From the NCBI GenBank assembly GCA_902573425.1, contig CACGJO010000001.1, positions 248,001-312,000 on the forward strand: a stretch of 64,000 nt of DNA, given 5' to 3'. This stretch comes from an uncultured Pelagibacteraceae bacterium. Its GTDB lineage: Bacteria; Pseudomonadota; Alphaproteobacteria; Pelagibacterales; Pelagibacteraceae. The notes below the pieces were generated by a model. It made no database searches, was not told the origin of the DNA, and saw only the letters and a program-made list of their open reading frames with translations. The number at the start of each line of letters is the position of its first letter. The stretch's first letter is position 1. The translations under genes and the position numbers were made by a program. Below are positions 1-7,030 of the stretch, piece after piece.

Positions 1-1
1 C

Positions 2-1294
2 AAAGCTGTAGAAAATGTAATTGAAAATCTAAAGAAAACATCAAAAAAAGTAAAAGCTAATGAAGAAGTTGCGCAAGTAGGAACTATATCTGCTAACGGA
101 GAAAAAGAGATAGGGGATATGATTTCTAAAGCTATGCAAAAAGTAGGTAATGAGGGTGTCATTACAGTAGAAGAAGCTAAAGGAATTGAAACTGAACTTG
201 ATGTTGTTGAGGGAATGCAATTTGACCGAGGATATTTGTCACCATACTTTGTTACAAATACAGATAAAATGACAACAGAATTGGAAAATCCACTTGTTTT
301 ACTTCACGAGAAAAAATTAACAAACCTTCAACCGATGGTTCCTCTTTTAGAGTCTGTGGTTCAAGCAAACAGGCCTTTAATGATAATTTCTGAAGACGTA
401 GAAGGTGAAGCACTAGCAACACTTGTGGTTAATAAGTTGAGAGGTGGCCTAAAGGTTGTTGCGGTAAAAGCTCCAGGTTTTGGTGACAGAAGAAAAGAGA
501 TGCTTGAAGATATAGCAATTCTCACAGGTGGTTCTGTAATATCAGAGGATCTAGGTACAAAACTTGAAAATGTTAAGATAAATAATTTAGGTTCATGCAA
601 GAAAGTAAAAATTGACAAAGAAAACAGTACGCTTGTTGCAGGGACTGGTAAGAAAGCTGACATTGAAGCAAGATGTAATCAAATAAGAAAACAAATTGAA
701 GAAACTACATCAGATTATGATAAGGAAAAACTTCAAGAAAGATTAGCTAAATTAGCTGGTGGTGTTGCTGTGATAAAAGTTGGCGGTGCAACAGAAGTTG
801 AGGTTAAAGAAAGAAAAGATAGAGTAGAAGATGCATTAAATGCTACAAGAGCAGCAGTAGAAGAAGGAGTTGTTGTTGGTGGTGGTTGTGCTCTTCTTTA
901 TGCTTCACAAGAATTAGATAAAGTAAAAGTTAAAGGTGATGACCAAAAAGCAGGTGTTGATATTATTAAAAAAGCACTTCAAGCACCTGTTAGACAAATT
1001 ACAGCTAATGCTGGGGTTGATGGTTCTGTAGTAGTTGGAAAACTGTTGGAAGGAAAAAAAGTAACACAGGGATTTGACGCTCAAGATGAACAATATGTAG
1101 ATATGTTTTCTAAAGGTATTATAGATCCAATGAAAGTTGTCAGATCTGCTTTGCAAGACGCTGCTTCAATCGCTGGTCTTTTAATTACAACTGAAGCTAT
1201 GATAGCTGATAAGCCAGAAGAAAAAGATTCTGGTCCTGCTATGCCTCCTGGTGGAATGGGTGGTATGGGAGGAATGGGTGGCATGGGAATGTAG
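2..1294 (+). CDS. groEL: Chaperonin GroEL, 3' part (5' end outside the window)
   Basis: This is the 60-kDa chaperonin that forms the double-ring folding chamber with GroES in the cytoplasm. The reading frame is open from base 2, and about 430 of the usual ~545 residues are present. The internal ATG at 119 is not the start, because the GroEL sequence continues upstream of it. Visible family features are the apical-domain substrate-binding region, the GDRRKEML stretch, the VVGGGCALL segment near the equatorial nucleotide site, and the Gly-Met repeat tail ending GGMGM. A strong terminator follows directly. groES would be expected upstream but is not in view. Identity is certain; only the N-terminus is missing. 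Confidence 0.98.
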   Translation, partial: KAVENVIENLKKTSKKVKANEEVAQVGTISANGEKEIGDMISKAMQKVGNEGVITVEEAKGIETELDVVEGMQFDRGYLSPYFVTNTDKMTTELENPLVLLHEKKLTNLQPMVPLLESVVQANRPLMIISEDVEGEALATLVVNKLRGGLKVVAVKAPGFGDRRKEMLEDIAILTGGSVISEDLGTKLENVKINNLGSCKKVKIDKENSTLVAGTGKKADIEARCNQIRKQIEETTSDYDKEKLQERLAKLAGGVAVIKVGGATEVEVKERKDRVEDALNATRAAVEEGVVVGGGCALLYASQELDKVKVKGDDQKAGVDIIKKALQAPVRQITANAGVDGSVVVGKLLEGKKVTQGFDAQDEQYVDMFSKGIIDPMKVVRSALQDAASIAGLLITTEAMIADKPEEKDSGPAMPPGGMGGMGGMGGMGM

Positions 1295-1319
1295 GACCCA
1301 AATATCTCAAAAAAAATTT

Positions 1320-1350
1320 AAAAGGCGGGTTTTTACTCGCCTTTTTTTTT
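1320..1350 (+). terminator. Rho-independent terminator of groEL
   Basis: An 8-bp stem (AAAAGGCG at 1320-1327 with CGCCTTTT at 1338-1345) has a ten-base loop and runs into a T tract ending at 1350. It lies 25 bases after the groEL stop and separates groEL from a convergent gene. It is one of only three clear intrinsic terminators in the window. Confidence 0.9.
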
Positions 1351-1367
1351 GCCTATAGAAAATTAAT

Positions 1368-2120
1368 TTAAACAAAATTATTTTTTTGACAATATACGAA
1401 AAATTCAAACACCCCATGTTTTTTTGATTTTTCACAATAAATTTTAGAATTACTATAATTTAAATTATAAGCCTTAAGTCTTTTTTCAAAATTCCAATAG
1501 TTGTGACCCGTGTATTGCGAAGAAAAATCATCTAAATCTGTTCCTTCGTGAATAAAAATGAAATTTTTAATTTTATTTGTTATTTTGAAAAATTTATCAA
1601 TATCTTGATGATTTAAATATATTAAACATCCAGATGATATAAATAACGTGTCTATATCATTTTGATATTTTTCTATAGCATCCCACTTGCCATTTATAAC
1701 CCAGCTATTAGGAAAATTTTTTTTTAGAACATCGCAGCAATATTTGTTTCCTTCAATAAACATTAGATCGAACTTTTTGTCTTTGAAGTATGGTCCCATA
1801 CCAGACATAAAATCACAGACTTTTTTATTTTCAAAAAGATAATTAAAGTCAGTGAATACTTTATCAACGATTTTTGAGAAACGGTTATGATGTAAATGAG
1901 CGTAATGCCAATAAAGCGATCTTTTACTAAGCCAGTAAGTTTGATTAAACTCCGGTGTATTTGGCTTATTATAGTTAGCATCAGTATCAAAACACAGCAG
2001 ATAATACTTATAAAATAATTTATAAAATAATTTTATTTTGAAAAGGTGTTTATAAATAAATAAAGGTAATGGAAAATGAGTATGTTGAAATCTTAATATT
2101 TTTTTTAAGAAATTTATCAT
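1368..2120 (-). CDS. Putative SAM-dependent methyltransferase-like protein at the end of the his cluster
   Basis: This 250-residue protein has no family I can name with certainty. The segment VCDFMSGMGPYF around residue 103 resembles a class I methyltransferase glycine-rich loop. A following acidic strand (LMFIEGN) and an IDTLFISSGCLIYL strand fit that fold, so a small-molecule or sugar methyltransferase is an inference. The N-terminal ~45 residues are rich in Phe, Leu, Lys and Tyr and could lie at the membrane. The start ATG overlaps the hisG stop by 4 bases, so it is probably translated with the his genes. It is unusually rich in Phe, Tyr, Asn and Lys compared with its neighbours. No link to histidine synthesis is evident. 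Confidence 0.6.
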   Translation of the reverse strand: MINFLKKILRFQHTHFPLPLFIYKHLFKIKLFYKLFYKYYLLCFDTDANYNKPNTPEFNQTYWLSKRSLYWHYAHLHHNRFSKIVDKVFTDFNYLFENKKVCDFMSGMGPYFKDKKFDLMFIEGNKYCCDVLKKNFPNSWVINGKWDAIEKYQNDIDTLFISSGCLIYLNHQDIDKFFKITNKIKNFIFIHEGTDLDDFSSQYTGHNYWNFEKRLKAYNLNYSNSKIYCEKSKKHGVFEFFVYCQKNNFV

Positions 2121-2800
2121 AGAATTTTAAAAAATTTAAAAAAAGTTTTTAGTTTTGCAGCTTTTTTTTTTGAATAAAATATACAAGCTTGTGACCTTAA
2201 AATTAAACCGTCTTTTAGAATTCTAAGGTTGTTATCTCTTAAAGTTTTTCCAGTCGAAGTGATATCAGTAATAATTTCTGCAGAACCAATAAAAGGATAA
2301 GTTTCTGTTGCTCCAAGACTTGGAACCAATTTGTATTGGGTAACACCTTTTGAAACTAAAAAATTATTAGTTAAATTTGGGTACTTTGTTGCAACTCTCA
2401 ATCTAGTGTTTTTTTTATCCCTAAAATCGAAAGATACTTCTTCTAAATCCGCAACTGTTTGTACATCAATCCAATCATCAGGGACGGCAATAACAACACT
2501 GGCTGAACCAAAATCTAATTTTTTCTTAACTTCAATTTTTTGTTTCAAGTTAAGAGCGGACTCATTTAAAAGATCCAAACCTGAAATCCCCATATCGAGG
2601 GTGCCATCACCAATTCTTTGGATAATTTCTTTTGCGTGCAAATAAATAACTTTAATATTGGGAAAATTTTTCACTTCAGCAAAATAGTTTCTATCTCCTC
2701 CATTTATAGTTAGTTTTAAATTATTTCTATCAAGAAAGTTTACTGAGCCCTCTTTTAGTCTGCCCTTACTTGGCAACCCTATAGTTATTAAATTTTTCAT
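2117..2800 (-). CDS. hisG: ATP phosphoribosyltransferase, short form (HisG-S)
   Basis: HisG catalyses the first step of histidine synthesis, joining ATP and PRPP to give phosphoribosyl-ATP. At 227 residues it is the short form, which lacks the C-terminal regulatory domain and needs HisZ for activity. The N-terminal IGLPSKGRLKE and the segment DMGISGLDLL are family features. The PRPP-binding region ITDITSTGKTLR lies near residue 175. The start overlaps the hisZ stop by 4 bases (ATGA), which fits coupled synthesis of the two subunits. No other his-operon genes follow, so the pathway is scattered. Confidence 0.95.
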   Translation of the reverse strand: MKNLITIGLPSKGRLKEGSVNFLDRNNLKLTINGGDRNYFAEVKNFPNIKVIYLHAKEIIQRIGDGTLDMGISGLDLLNESALNLKQKIEVKKKLDFGSASVVIAVPDDWIDVQTVADLEEVSFDFRDKKNTRLRVATKYPNLTNNFLVSKGVTQYKLVPSLGATETYPFIGSAEIITDITSTGKTLRDNNLRILKDGLILRSQACIFYSKKKAAKLKTFFKFFKIL

Positions 2801-3846
2801 ATCTTTAAATTATTTAAATTAATTGCAGCACCTACTGCTGAAATATTTTTTTTAGATCCAAGACTCTTTAACAAACCATCGTATCTACCACCTCTTGCTA
2901 TCTCTTTTTTTGAAGAATTATATATCTCAAATACTACTCCAGAATAGTACTCGATATCTCTACCGAAATTTGTAGAAAAAATCATTTTAGAATTTAACTT
3001 TGACAAGTTTTTCAAACTCGAAAGGTCTTTAAAAACATTATTGTTTAATTGATTTTTGTTAATAAAATTATTTAATGTTTTTTCTAATTTATTTAATGGA
3101 CAATTAATTTTTAAAAAATCTTTAATAATTTTTGCTGTTTTTTTATTTTCTTTAAATAACCTTGGATCTTTTATCTTCCTATCAAATCTTGATATAATTT
3201 CTGAAACTTTTCGGTTTGCAACTTCTTTGTTCTGATCAATATTCTTCATTTCAAAAAACTTTTTCTTATCTAATTCGACTGTAGAAGGATCGACGTCAGA
3301 ATTTGTTTCCAGCCTATTAAGTAAATCTTCAAAATATTTCGGTCGCCAAAAGTGTCTTTTTAATCTCATTCTCCATCTTTCAGGTATTTTTAAAGAGTCG
3401 ATTAATTGTTTGAATAAACTTACATCACCAACTTTAATCGATATATTTTTAATTTTTATTTTATTAATCGAATTAGTTATTGTTTTTAGAACCTTTAAAT
3501 CATCGACAGATTTATTTTTTGAACCAAAGATCTCTAAACCCAATTGATAGTTGATGACCTTGTTTAAACTTTGCGACCTTCTATAAGCTTGACCTGAATA
3601 ATATATTTTTGAATTTGCTTTAGAATTATCTTTTAAATATTTAATACATGCAGCAACGGTTAAATCTGGTCTTAAACACATGCTTTTTCCAGCATCGTCT
3701 TCAAAAGTAAGCATTATCTTCCTAAAATTCTCCCCGGATCTTTCAATAATATAATTTGAATCTAGAAGTACGTCTGGTTCTGATAAAACAAAACCATCTT
3801 TTTTAAATACTTTTATTATATTTTCAGAGTAATTTTTTGATTTCAT
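2797..3846 (-). CDS. hisZ: ATP phosphoribosyltransferase regulatory subunit HisZ
   Basis: HisZ is a HisRS-like paralogue that does not charge tRNA. It forms a hetero-octamer with short HisG and carries histidine feedback control. At 349 residues it shows class II synthetase-like motifs: SMCLRPDLTVAACIKYL, YYSGQAYRR, DIEYYSGVVFEIY and the final ARGGRYDGLLKSLG. It starts 23 bases inside the end of hisS, so the true synthetase and its paralogue sit in tandem, followed by hisG. The middle section (about residues 170-270) is Lys-rich and poorly conserved. The assignment rests on the short hisG next door and the motif pattern. Confidence 0.9.
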   Translation of the reverse strand: MKSKNYSENIIKVFKKDGFVLSEPDVLLDSNYIIERSGENFRKIMLTFEDDAGKSMCLRPDLTVAACIKYLKDNSKANSKIYYSGQAYRRSQSLNKVINYQLGLEIFGSKNKSVDDLKVLKTITNSINKIKIKNISIKVGDVSLFKQLIDSLKIPERWRMRLKRHFWRPKYFEDLLNRLETNSDVDPSTVELDKKKFFEMKNIDQNKEVANRKVSEIISRFDRKIKDPRLFKENKKTAKIIKDFLKINCPLNKLEKTLNNFINKNQLNNNVFKDLSSLKNLSKLNSKMIFSTNFGRDIEYYSGVVFEIYNSSKKEIARGGRYDGLLKSLGSKKNISAVGAAINLNNLKI

Positions 3847-5158
3847 TTGCTAGTTCCTCAATTTTAATTGAACTCTCGTTTCCACTTTCTAAATTTTTTA
3901 AAGTTACTTTTCCTGATTTTATCTCATTATCACCATACAAAATAACAGCTGGGGATCCTAGCTTATTAGCGTATTCCATTTGTTTTTTTAACTTGCCCTC
4001 CCCTGGATAAATCTCTGAACTGATATTCAATTCTCTAAGTTTATTTAGTATGCCTACGTATTCCTTAATTTTATATTTATCAAAAACGCATATAATAACT
4101 GGTCGTGTAGACTTTATTTTAAAATCTTTTTTCTGCATCAAAGCAAATACAAGTCTATCTAGACCAATTGATATTCCTGTTGCGGGACAATCTAAATTTC
4201 CAAAATTACTTACGAGATTATCATATCTCCCCCCTCCACCTATTGATCCAAATTGAATGGACTGTCCTTTAGAATTTTTAACTTGAAAATTTAAATTAAC
4301 TTCAAAAATGGGTCCAGTGTAATACTCCAGCCCTCTTATAACTGATGGATCAAATTTGTAATTCTTAAAATTGTAAGCTTCGAATACTTTTAGAATTTCT
4401 AAAATATCTTCGCTATCAGGAATTTTGTCCTTCAAAGTAGATTCGATTGTTTTGATCTGGTCGTTATTAAGTTTTGCTCCCTTTGTATAATCTCCTGACT
4501 TATCTTTTCGACCCTCTCCAAGAAGTTTTTTTGCCTCTTCCCAACCAAGTCTATCAATTTTATCTAGAGCCCTCAGTGTAGTAGAAACTTGATCTTTTGA
4601 TGTAATTTTTAATTTTTCAAATAATTTATCTGTTAATTTTCTAGAAGAAATTTTTACTGTATAATCTTTTTTGTTTAAACCACACTTTTCTAATATCTCA
4701 GAAATTAATACGCAAAGCTCTGCGTCTGCTTGTAAATTTTTTGTTCCGACATAATCCGCATCAAATTGTAAAAATTCTCTAAATCTTCCAGGTCCAGGTT
4801 TTTCATTTCTCCAAACTGAACCTAATTGATAACGTTTAAATGGTTTTGGTATTTCAAGGTAATTTTTTGCAACATATCTTGCTAAAGGAGCGGTAAGATC
4901 ATAACGAAGTGACATCCATTTATTTTCGTCTTTAAAAGAAAACACTCCAGCATCTGGTCTTTCTTTGTCAGGTAAAAATTTGCCAATACTATCCGTATAC
5001 TCAAAACTAGGTGTTTCGAGATATTGAAAACCGTATTTAATCATAACTTCTTTAATATTAGAAATTACATAATCACGGATTAATAATTCTTTTTCTTTTC
5101 TATCAACAAAACCCAATGGTAATTCCTTAGAAGGTTTTGTTATTTTATCTTTTACCAT
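3824..5158 (-). CDS. hisS: Histidyl-tRNA synthetase
   Basis: HisRS charges tRNA-His in the cytoplasm. The 444-residue protein has class II motif 2 (VWRNEKPGPGRFREF), the histidine-binding loop RGLEYYTGPIFEV and the GSIGGGGRYDNL segment, plus a C-terminal anticodon-binding domain. The start at 5158 is chosen because any longer frame would read through the tRNA-His gene, and HisRS homology begins about 12 residues in. Only four bases (AAAA) separate the tRNA's CCA end from this ATG, so there is no room for a ribosome-binding site outside the tRNA. A TTG at codon 13 preceded by AAGGA is a less likely alternative start. Sequence type agrees with alphaproteobacterial HisRS. Confidence 0.96.
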   Translation of the reverse strand: MVKDKITKPSKELPLGFVDRKEKELLIRDYVISNIKEVMIKYGFQYLETPSFEYTDSIGKFLPDKERPDAGVFSFKDENKWMSLRYDLTAPLARYVAKNYLEIPKPFKRYQLGSVWRNEKPGPGRFREFLQFDADYVGTKNLQADAELCVLISEILEKCGLNKKDYTVKISSRKLTDKLFEKLKITSKDQVSTTLRALDKIDRLGWEEAKKLLGEGRKDKSGDYTKGAKLNNDQIKTIESTLKDKIPDSEDILEILKVFEAYNFKNYKFDPSVIRGLEYYTGPIFEVNLNFQVKNSKGQSIQFGSIGGGGRYDNLVSNFGNLDCPATGISIGLDRLVFALMQKKDFKIKSTRPVIICVFDKYKIKEYVGILNKLRELNISSEIYPGEGKLKKQMEYANKLGSPAVILYGDNEIKSGKVTLKNLESGNESSIKIEELANEIKKLL

Positions 5159-5162
5159 TTTT

Positions 5163-5239
5163 TGGTACAGCAGGGTGGATTCGAACCACCGACCCCTAGT
5201 TCCACAAACTAGTGCTCTAACCAACTGAGCTACTGCTGC
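5163..5239 (-). tRNA. tRNA-His (anticodon GTG), atypical identity ends
   Basis: A 77-nt cloverleaf reads on the minus strand. The acceptor is GCAGCAG with CTGCTGT, the anticodon loop is TTGTGGA between CTAGT and ACTAG, the T-arm is GGTGG-TTCGAAT-CCACC, and CCA is encoded. The discriminator base is A73 and the base before the 5' end is T, so the usual G-1:C73 pair of histidine tRNAs is missing. The first pair is G-U. A known group of alphaproteobacteria shares this loss together with a co-evolved HisRS. hisS starts 4 nt downstream. Confidence 0.95.
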
Positions 5240-5249
5240 ATAACTCCTT

Positions 5250-5255
5250 TTTATA
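5250..5255 (-). promoter_or_regulatory. Possible -10 element for tRNA-His/hisS
   Basis: TATAAA on the minus strand lies 10 bases before the tRNA-His 5' end, a suitable distance for a short 5' leader. I see no convincing -35 box 16-18 bases upstream, so confidence is limited. Confidence 0.35.
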
Positions 5256-5280
5256 TTAATTGTTTATAAATTTGTATTTT

Positions 5281-5479
5281 AAATATGTAGTGATTTAGCT
5301 AAGCAATAGCCTAGCGTGCACTCTGTGAGAGTGTTTGAGTGAAATAACGATGTATTCTCTTTTCAACATTTGTAGCTCTTTTAACAAATTAAAAATTAAT
5401 TTCAACCCCTGATTATTGGGACAACAACCTAAATCTAGGTAACCATTGCCCCAATTTTCGAATTTGCTGGTAATAAGAT
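5281..5479. other. Structured intergenic region, possible small RNA
   Basis: About 240 bases without a gene lie between the cold-shock gene and tRNA-His, unusually long for this genome. Several inverted repeats are visible: TTAGCTAA (5295-5302), CACTCT/AGAGTG near 5320-5334, ACCTA/TAGGT with a 4-base loop near 5427-5441, and ATTGGG/CCCAAT closing around it (5415-5420 with 5450-5455). This is consistent with a small RNA or a long structured leader or trailer. I cannot match it to tmRNA or SRP RNA; 6S RNA is a candidate to test. The strand is unclear. Confidence 0.35.
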
Positions 5480-5689
5480 TTAAGATGTTTTCTGTAGATT
5501 TACCGCGGCAGGTCCTTTTTCTCCGTTCTCTACATCAAAAGTAAGCTCATCACCTTCGTTTAAATATTTTAAACCAGCTGCTCTTACTGCTGAAGAATGA
5601 ACGAAAACGTCCTTTTCCTTATCTTCTCTTTCAATAAAACCATAACCTTTAGTTCCATTGAACCACTTTACTTTGCCTTTTAGACTCAT
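5480..5689 (-). CDS. Cold-shock domain protein (CspA family)
   Basis: This small single-stranded nucleic-acid-binding protein acts as an RNA chaperone. At 69 residues it is the usual Csp length. RNP-1 (KGYGFIER) and RNP-2 (VFVHSSAV) are intact. The start at 5689 ([10 protein letters not shown]) is preferred over a frame reaching upstream, because it matches the family N-terminus and has AGGAAAG just before it. The upstream leader is about 55 bases from the predicted promoter and holds a perfect inverted repeat, which could be a temperature-responsive or regulatory element. Which Csp paralogue it is cannot be told. Confidence 0.95.
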   Translation of the reverse strand: MSLKGKVKWFNGTKGYGFIEREDKEKDVFVHSSAVRAAGLKYLNEGDELTFDVENGEKGPAAVNLQKTS

Positions 5690-5720
5690 TTTTCTTTCCT
5701 TATACTTAGTTAACTTAACA

Positions 5721-5737
5721 TTAGTAAAATTTACTAA
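5721..5737. repeat. Inverted repeat in the csp leader
   Basis: TTAGTAA-AAT-TTACTAA is a perfect 7-bp inverted repeat 31-48 bases before the csp start codon. It could be an operator or form a leader hairpin. I do not recognise a known binding protein. Confidence 0.5.
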
Positions 5738-5744
5738 TATTGCC

Positions 5745-5773
5745 CTTAAACAGATTAATAGATTAAATGTCAA
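5745..5773 (-). promoter_or_regulatory. Predicted sigma-70 promoter of the csp gene
   Basis: A consensus -35 TTGACA lies at 5768-5773 on the minus strand. A -10-like TTTAAG lies at 5745-5750 after a 17-base spacer. The -35 box is perfect and the -10 box is weak. Confidence 0.55.
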
Positions 5774-5783
5774 GCAAATGATT

Positions 5784-5832
5784 GGGTTTTAATAAAAAAA
5801 ACCCTTGTATTACCAATTTGCTACAGCAAATT
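5784..5832 (-). terminator. Hairpins and T tract at the 3' end of accA
   Basis: AATTTGC/GCAAATT (5815-5832) spans the accA stop codon. It is followed on the minus strand by GGG plus eight Ts and a second inverted repeat GGGTTTT/AAAACCC (5784-5804). The T run is about 14 bases from the first stem, so this is a weak or composite terminator rather than a textbook one. Confidence 0.4.
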
Positions 5833-6930
5833 ACTTAGTATTACTAATAAGGTAAGGATAAATGCCGATCCTATTACCAAGCTTTTTCTTTTTTGTAATA
5901 ATCTAATTATTTTTGACGTTGTAGGTTCAACAAATGCCAAATTGTTATCAATCGTATCTTTAGCTTTTTTAAATCCCTGATCTCTACCTACTTTAAGAAA
6001 TTTTGTCTTTCTATGATTTAAAATTTGATCTCCGGATAAACTTTCAAAATTTTCAAGATATTTTAAAATTATATTTTTAATTTTTTCCGCTGTTTCTTTA
6101 TGATCTCTATGGGCACCACCAAGTGGTTCTTCTACAACCTCGTCAACTATACCTAATTTTAAAAGTTGTTGTGCAGTTAATTTCATAGCTTCTGCAGCTT
6201 CCAGAGATTTGCTTGGGTCTCTCCACAATATAGATGCACAGCCTTCAGGTGATATAACAGAATAGATTGAGTGCTCTAACATTATTACTTTATTCGATGA
6301 AGCTAGTGCAATTGCGCCTCCAGACCCGCCCTCACCTATTATTATAGAAATATTTGGTACCTTAAGGGACATACAACACTCAATAGAGTTTGCAATGGCT
6401 ATTGCTTGCCCCCTTTGCTCAGCACCTATTCCTGGGTATGCACCAGGTGTATCAATTAAAGAAATAACTGGAATTCTGAATCGATCAGCAAGTTTCATAA
6501 GTCTGATACATTTTCTATAGCCCTCGGGTCTCATCATACCAAAATTGCTTTCCATTCTACTATTAAGATCCAAACCTTTTTCCTGTCCTAAAACCAAAAC
6601 AGATTTATTGTTTATGAGTCCAAAACCAGCAATTATTGATTTATCATCTGAAAATAACCTATCTCCTGAGATTAAAGTAAAATCTGAAAATATTTCATTG
6701 ATATAAAATTTAGCTCTTGGTCTATCTTCGTGCCTTGCAACCAAAGTTTTTTGCCAACTGTTGAGTTTTGAGTAAGTTGTTTTTAATTTTGAATTAATTT
6801 CTTCCTGAATTTTCTCAATTTTAGCAGTATCAACCTGGGATATGCCGTCTTTATCAAAAGGATTCTTAGATTTTTCTAAATTTTCCTCAAGAGATTTTAT
6901 TTCTTTCTCAAATTCAAGATAATTTCTCAT
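5821..6930 (-). CDS. accA: Acetyl-CoA carboxylase carboxyltransferase alpha subunit with a C-terminal membrane tail
   Basis: AccA pairs with AccD to move CO2 from carboxybiotin to acetyl-CoA, giving malonyl-CoA for fatty acid synthesis. The core is standard: RMESNFGMMRPEGYRK, the SLIDTPGAYPG segment, GEGGSGGAIAL, SPEGCASILW and LGGAHRD. AccA is usually about 320 residues; this one has 369. The extra ~45 residues end in a basic stretch (LLQKRK) and a hydrophobic helix of about 18 residues reaching the C-terminus, like a tail anchor. The stop codon sits in a hairpin. accD lies 33 kb away in this window. Function is certain; membrane attachment is inference. Confidence 0.96.
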   Translation of the reverse strand: MRNYLEFEKEIKSLEENLEKSKNPFDKDGISQVDTAKIEKIQEEINSKLKTTYSKLNSWQKTLVARHEDRPRAKFYINEIFSDFTLISGDRLFSDDKSIIAGFGLINNKSVLVLGQEKGLDLNSRMESNFGMMRPEGYRKCIRLMKLADRFRIPVISLIDTPGAYPGIGAEQRGQAIAIANSIECCMSLKVPNISIIIGEGGSGGAIALASSNKVIMLEHSIYSVISPEGCASILWRDPSKSLEAAEAMKLTAQQLLKLGIVDEVVEEPLGGAHRDHKETAEKIKNIILKYLENFESLSGDQILNHRKTKFLKVGRDQGFKKAKDTIDNNLAFVEPTTSKIIRLLQKRKSLVIGSAFILTLLVILSNLL

Positions 6931-7030
6931 AAAGTTTAATTGATCAAATAATATTATTAATCCTATTAAATTTCAAATGTGTCAATAAATTCTTGATAAA
7001 ATGGCCAATTTCTAGTGTATTGTAAATATA

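Noticed and set aside
361-663. Minus-strand open frames inside groEL (361-663, 914-1156, 1081-1284)
   Set aside because: They are antisense shadows of a highly conserved gene, with no start signals or recognisable protein.
5159-5224. Longer hisS reading frame with 22 extra N-terminal codons
   Set aside because: Those codons read through the tRNA-His gene on the same strand; HisRS homology begins just after the ATG at 5158.
5281-5479. tmRNA (ssrA) in the csp/tRNA-His gap
   Set aside because: I see neither a tag-peptide frame ending in Ala-Ala nor an alanine-type acceptor stem on either strand.
5690-5773. Extended N-terminus for the cold-shock protein
   Set aside because: The added codons cover the promoter and an inverted repeat. 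Csp proteins start [10 protein letters not shown]-like, and a ribosome-binding site sits before 5689.
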